9,024 nucleotides of DNA from Planctomycetaceae bacterium (GTDB taxonomy: Bacteria; Planctomycetota; Planctomycetia; Pirellulales; Thermoguttaceae): assembly GCA_031288955.1 (NCBI GenBank), contig JAITQJ010000042.1, positions 1 through 9,024 on the forward strand, written 5' to 3'. Below the pieces are notes generated by a model that was not told the DNA's origin, ran no database searches, and saw only the letters and a program-made list of their open reading frames with translations. The translations under genes and the position numbers were made by a program. Below are positions 6,352-9,024 of this stretch, piece after piece (position 1 is the stretch's first letter; each line of letters starts with the position of its first letter).

Positions 6352-6483
6352 ATGCTGCTCTCGCCGAAGTCCGATATTGCCCGAGATTTGCTTGGGATAA
6401 AAATCCCCATCAGCAAAATTGCTGCGGCAACAAACCTTTCCCGAAAAGAAATCGAAAAACTGCGCCGACGTTTTTGCTTGTGA
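6352..6483 (+). pseudogene. 43-codon ORF resembling the C-terminus of Rpn-type PD-(D/E)XK transposase-like nucleases
   Basis: The ORF starts ATG CTG CTC and ends at TGA 6481-6483. Its sequence reads MLLSPKSDIARDLL then IKIPISKIAAATNLSRKEIEKLRRRF. The block IAxxLLxxxxxIxxIAxATxLSxxEIEKL is characteristic of the short helix-turn-helix-like tail of Rpn/PDDEXK-family transposase-like proteins, which are normally about 250-330 residues. No nuclease part is present upstream: an in-frame stop sits at 6328-6330, and the adjoining 150 bp looks non-coding. It also lacks a Shine-Dalgarno sequence. I read it as a deletion remnant of a mobile-type nuclease. A genuine small DNA-binding protein, expressed from the perfect extended -10 upstream, is the alternative. 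The similarity is from memory of the family pattern. Confidence 0.45.
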
Positions 6484-6505
6484 GCGGGTATTTTTCCTTG
6501 CTGTA

Positions 6506-6514
6506 TGCTATACT
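6506..6514 (+). promoter_or_regulatory. Extended -10 promoter of the Gfo/Idh/MocA gene
   Basis: TG-c-TATACT is an extended -10 with five of six matches to TATAAT and no properly spaced -35. The predicted start is near 6521, giving a leader of about 33 nt that includes the ribosome binding site at 6541-6548. Confidence 0.55.
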
Positions 6515-6540
6515 GTCTGTAGTCCGATAATTTCATCTAC

Positions 6541-6548
6541 AAGGAGAA
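6541..6548 (+). promoter_or_regulatory. Shine-Dalgarno sequence that fixes the oxidoreductase start
   Basis: AAGGAGAA, with its GGAG core ending 7 nt before the ATG at 6554. This shows that the open frame reaching back to 6419 is not translated as part of the protein and that translation begins just ahead of the Tat signal. It is the only well-placed Shine-Dalgarno sequence in the window. Confidence 0.85.
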
Positions 6549-6553
6549 CATCA

Positions 6554-7888
6554 ATGCAAACGAAACAGCCTAAACAAGACCGCCGCCGATTTCTCAAACA
6601 TACCGGCATCGTTACCGCCGGTGCTTTGGCAGGTGCTGCCATTCCGATGGTTCACGCTGCGGAAGATAACACCGTCAAAATCGGACTCGTCGGCTGCGGC
6701 GGACGAGGTACCGGCGCACTGATGAACGCAATGTCCACCGAAGGACCGAAGAAAATCGTTGCCCTCGGCGATGTCTTTCAAAACAAAGTCCAGAACACCG
6801 CTAAAATGGTGACGGACAAACACAAAGATTCCGCCGACATTCCGCAGGAGCGGCAGTTTGTCGGTTTCGAGGCGTACAAGAACGTTGTCGATGCCGTCGG
6901 ACCCGGCGGAGTTGTTTTCTTCGCTACCGCACCGGCGTTTCGTCCAATGCACGTGGAATACGCCGTTGAAAAAGGCGTGAACGTTTTTATGGAAAAGTCC
7001 TTTGCCGTTGATGCTCCCGGTATTCGCCGAATGCTCAAAGCCGGTGAAAAGGCAAAGGAAAAGAACTTGAAAATCGTCGGCGGTTTGATGAGCCGTCATA
7101 GTACAGCACTGCAAGAAGCAGTGAAACAACTGCACGACGGAATCATCGGCGAACGGGTTACCTGTTGGGCATATCGGGAACACGGTCCCGTCGGTTTAGG
7201 TGCGCGGCAAGCGGACGAGAGCATTTTGTCGCATCAAATCCGCCATTACAGCAATTTCACGTGGCTCAACGGTTCGTTCCTCCTCGACTGGCTCATTCAT
7301 AACCTTGACGTTTGCTGTTGGGCAAAGGGAGGGTGGCCTGTAGCGGCACAGGGTCAGGGCGGTCGGGCAGTCCGCAAAGAAAAGGACCAACTGTTCGACC
7401 ATTACGCTGTTGAATACACATTTGCCGATGGAACACGGCTTTTCGCACAAGGGCGGCATCAGGCAGGTGCCTGGAATTGTTTCCAATCGACGATTCACGG
7501 TGCAACCGGCTGTGCGGTCATCGGCGAGGGGGTTAAATCGCCGAAAATTTACAAGGGGTTCAATCCGGTGAAAGAAAACATTATCTGGCAGCACCCCGGT
7601 TCGCCGCGGGACCAGTACGTCGTCGAACACGACATACTGTTCGATGCAATCCGCAATGACAAGCCGGTGAACGAGGCGGAGCGTTGTTGTTATGCGGCGA
7701 TGACGGGTATTCTCGGCAGGATGGCGGCGGAATCCGGTCAGCGGATTACTTGGGACGAGGCACTTGCTTCCAACATAGAACTGGCACCGAACATTGATAA
7801 ACTGTCGTTTGACGGCGATGCACCGGTGATGCCGGATGCTAACGGCGATTATCCGGTTGCCGTACCGGGGCAGACGAAAGTGCTGTAA
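6554..7888 (+). CDS. Tat-exported Gfo/Idh/MocA family NAD(P)-dependent oxidoreductase
   Basis: This 444-residue protein is predicted to be a periplasmic sugar or inositol-type oxidoreductase. It opens with a Tat signal (QDR10RRFLKHTG, hydrophobic stretch AGALAGAAIP, likely cut after VHA at 34). The Rossmann fold starts with VKIGLVGCGGRGTGAL (41-56). The strand FMEK148 carries the catalytic-type lysine, but the usual EKP reads EKS here. The C-terminal domain holds W246LIHNLDV, whose H249 and D252 fit the family's second active-site motif. Such exported members are abundant in planctomycetes and are thought to keep their cofactor by folding before export. The substrate cannot be deduced; no transporter or glycosidase gene is adjacent. 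The start is fixed by the AAGGAGAA site. The gene appears monocistronic, with a promoter of its own and a 111-bp gap to the next gene. Confidence 0.9.
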   Translation: MQTKQPKQDRRRFLKHTGIVTAGALAGAAIPMVHAAEDNTVKIGLVGCGGRGTGALMNAMSTEGPKKIVALGDVFQNKVQNTAKMVTDKHKDSADIPQERQFVGFEAYKNVVDAVGPGGVVFFATAPAFRPMHVEYAVEKGVNVFMEKSFAVDAPGIRRMLKAGEKAKEKNLKIVGGLMSRHSTALQEAVKQLHDGIIGERVTCWAYREHGPVGLGARQADESILSHQIRHYSNFTWLNGSFLLDWLIHNLDVCCWAKGGWPVAAQGQGGRAVRKEKDQLFDHYAVEYTFADGTRLFAQGRHQAGAWNCFQSTIHGATGCAVIGEGVKSPKIYKGFNPVKENIIWQHPGSPRDQYVVEHDILFDAIRNDKPVNEAERCCYAAMTGILGRMAAESGQRITWDEALASNIELAPNIDKLSFDGDAPVMPDANGDYPVAVPGQTKVL

Positions 7889-7899
7889 GAATCGTTTTT

Positions 7900-7928
7900 T
7901 TCACAAAAAAAAGAAAAATCGTTATATT
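7900..7928 (+). promoter_or_regulatory. Sigma70-type promoter of the truncated membrane-protein gene
   Basis: TTCACA (7900-7905), a 17-bp spacer and TATATT (7923-7928) each match consensus at five of six positions. The promoter begins 12 bp after the oxidoreductase stop. Transcription would start near 7935, leaving about 65 nt of leader before the ATG at 8000. A weak T7/A7 stem (7895-7901 with 7905-7911) overlaps the -35. Confidence 0.55.
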
Positions 7929-7950
7929 TAGACGTATTGTTGCCGATATA

Positions 7951-7976
7951 AGAGGAGGACGGGTTATTATTACCCG
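7951..7976 (+). promoter_or_regulatory. Strong Shine-Dalgarno sequence followed by a hairpin
   Basis: AGAGGAGG (7951-7958) is a near-ideal ribosome binding site, but no ATG, GTG or TTG in the right frame lies at normal spacing. Directly after it CGGGT (7960-7964) and ACCCG (7972-7976) form a 5-bp stem with a 7-nt loop. If the stem folds out, the in-frame GTG at 7982 comes to about 6 nt from the Shine-Dalgarno sequence. Otherwise the ATG at 8000 is 41 nt away. Confidence 0.5.
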
Positions 7977-7999
7977 AATCCGTGGTACCCCTCAATATT

Positions 8000-9024
8000 A
8001 TGCTAAATACGGCAATGAGCGTAAAAAACAGTAACGAACCAACCGTAACGACAACAACGAACGAGCCGGGAACGCCTGCACCGTCCCCTTCGACCGATGT
8101 TTTTGAGGAATGGAACATTCAAGACGAGAGAGTCTCCGGTAGCCATACTGTTCTCGACGGTAAAATTATCGCCCGAATGCCTGATTTAGGGGCAGTACCG
8201 GTAACCGCCATTGGTGTTACGGTTAAGCAATCGGCGGCGGACGAAGAACCGGGTGCTGCCGAATTGTTTTATCGGGCTTTTGCTGTTGCCTTGCGAGGAA
8301 AACGGAGCAAAAGTACGCCGAGCGAGTCGAACAAAAACTTGTTCCGGCGTGTGTCTGCCGTCGGAATCGTCGTCCTGATGATCGGTGCCGGAATTCTGTT
8401 TCTGGATAAGAACGCATCTGACAAAGATGTGCTGCCGGAAACGGCTGTTTCTGAAAAATCCAATGACGGTGTTGTCGGCGATGGTTATCCGGTCGTTGTC
8501 CCTCCGTATAGCGTACATTCCGTTGCACCACATTCAGGTACGGCAGAGCAACAGGCTGCCTTACAGCCGCCGTCCGATGTTCCCGCTGCGGGAACGAACG
8601 CCCCAAATCATCCGGCAAAAAATCCTTGGGAACGTACGGGCAATCCGGTTGACGGTGTTACGGCTGCTGCCGCTTCGGCGGTATCCGCTGCCGGCGTGGA
8701 TATGTATCCGATTCCTTCACAGGACAACACGGCAATGAACAATCCGGCGGTACAGGGAGCGAATGTTGACAACTCCTTTGCTCAACAAAATTATCCGCCG
8801 AGTTATCAGCCCTCTTATCCGCCGAACGCCGGACAGACACAGATAGCAGCGTATCCTGCGCCGAACCAGCAGGGCAATTATACCGGCGCAACGGTTGCGG
8901 CGGCAGGCTATTCGCAGACCAGTGCCGCTGTCCCGAACGATTACAATGTGCCTGAACAAACGCCGTATCAACCGCAGCCGAATGTGAATTATCCAAATCC
9001 GAACGGAAACCCAAACTATCAGCC
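8000..9024 (+). CDS. Single-pass membrane protein with a Pro/Asn/Gln/Tyr-rich outer part, 3' end cut by the window
   Basis: The frame stays open from 7952 to the right edge; 341 codons are visible from the ATG at 8000. A Thr/Pro-rich N-terminus (residues 14-32) is followed by a cytoplasmic stretch of about 85 residues ending in basic RGKRSKS and FRR. One membrane helix follows (SAVGIVVLMIGAGILFL, 119-135), then an exterior segment rich in Pro, Asn, Gln, Tyr and Ala with irregular NYPP, SYPPN and NYPNPN motifs. Basic residues before the helix and DKNASDKD after it favour N-in, C-out. No enzyme domain is visible. A planctomycete envelope protein with a C-terminal domain beyond the window, such as LysM or SPOR, is possible but unseen. 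The start is uncertain: GTG 7982 or ATG 8015 are alternatives. The steady third-position G/C bias supports real coding. Product not recognised. Confidence 0.75.
   Translation, partial: MLNTAMSVKNSNEPTVTTTTNEPGTPAPSPSTDVFEEWNIQDERVSGSHTVLDGKIIARMPDLGAVPVTAIGVTVKQSAADEEPGAAELFYRAFAVALRGKRSKSTPSESNKNLFRRVSAVGIVVLMIGAGILFLDKNASDKDVLPETAVSEKSNDGVVGDGYPVVVPPYSVHSVAPHSGTAEQQAALQPPSDVPAAGTNAPNHPAKNPWERTGNPVDGVTAAAASAVSAAGVDMYPIPSQDNTAMNNPAVQGANVDNSFAQQNYPPSYQPSYPPNAGQTQIAAYPAPNQQGNYTGATVAAAGYSQTSAAVPNDYNVPEQTPYQPQPNVNYPNPNGNPNYQ

Noticed and set aside
6419..6553. Upstream extension of the oxidoreductase frame to an ATG at 6419
   Set aside because: It adds 45 residues before a clear Tat signal, overlaps the remnant ORF and the extended -10 at 6506-6514, and the Shine-Dalgarno sequence at 6541 marks the ATG at 6554.
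7889..7921. T7/A7 pairing after the oxidoreductase stop as a terminator
   Set aside because: The stem is pure A/T with a 3-nt loop, has no GC core or U-tail, and overlaps the -35 of the next promoter.
8186..9014. Several overlapping minus-strand ORFs at the right end
   Set aside because: They are Arg/Pro-rich antisense shadows of the long plus-strand frame, which has a promoter, a membrane helix and consistent codon bias.
1..9024. A new defence or mobile system, CRISPR array, tRNA or rRNA
   Set aside because: No regularly spaced repeats, nuclease or helicase cassette, integrase, cloverleaf or rRNA-like sequence was seen; the genes are ordinary families in unrelated single units.

Overview
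The window is about 9 kb of ordinary-looking chromosome, most likely from a member of the Planctomycetota with moderate GC. The evidence is a Tat-exported Gfo/Idh/MocA oxidoreductase with the RRRFLK leader typical of planctomycete genomes, and a small protein resembling an arrestin-like family I recall from that phylum. Secreted or periplasmic proteins are also prominent, and only one start has a well-placed Shine-Dalgarno sequence. The phylum call rests on family recall, not on a search.

Layout, left to right. 1-260 is non-coding and holds short AT-rich repeats. Next come two minus-strand genes for exported proteins: a calcineurin-like metallophosphoesterase (261-1274) and a duplicated SurA/PpiC-like protein (1428-3224). 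Each appears to have its own promoter. Divergent from the second is a small arrestin-like gene (3474-3884, plus) whose likely transcript begins at its start codon. Its 3' end overlaps by 59 bp the 3' end of a convergent mtaB-type tRNA methylthiotransferase gene (3826-5100, minus). Upstream of mtaB lies an AT-rich acyltransferase-3 membrane protein gene (5168-6166, minus) containing a (TC)7 tract. A 387-bp mostly non-coding stretch (6167-6553) follows, with promoters in both directions and a short ORF resembling the C-terminal end of Rpn/PD-(D/E)XK transposase-like nucleases. Then come the Tat-exported oxidoreductase (6554-7888, plus) and the first 341 codons of a single-pass membrane protein with a Pro/Asn/Gln/Tyr-rich outer part, cut by the window edge.

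The genes do not form an obvious pathway. Several act at the cell envelope (export, folding, surface acylation, periplasmic sugar chemistry), while mtaB is a tRNA-modification housekeeping gene. I see no defence system, CRISPR array, phage, RNA gene or intact insertion sequence. The points most worth a second look are the repeat tract inside the acyltransferase, the duplicated parvulin domains that lack their usual histidines, the probably leaderless arrestin-like gene, and the hairpin between a strong Shine-Dalgarno sequence and the start of the last gene.
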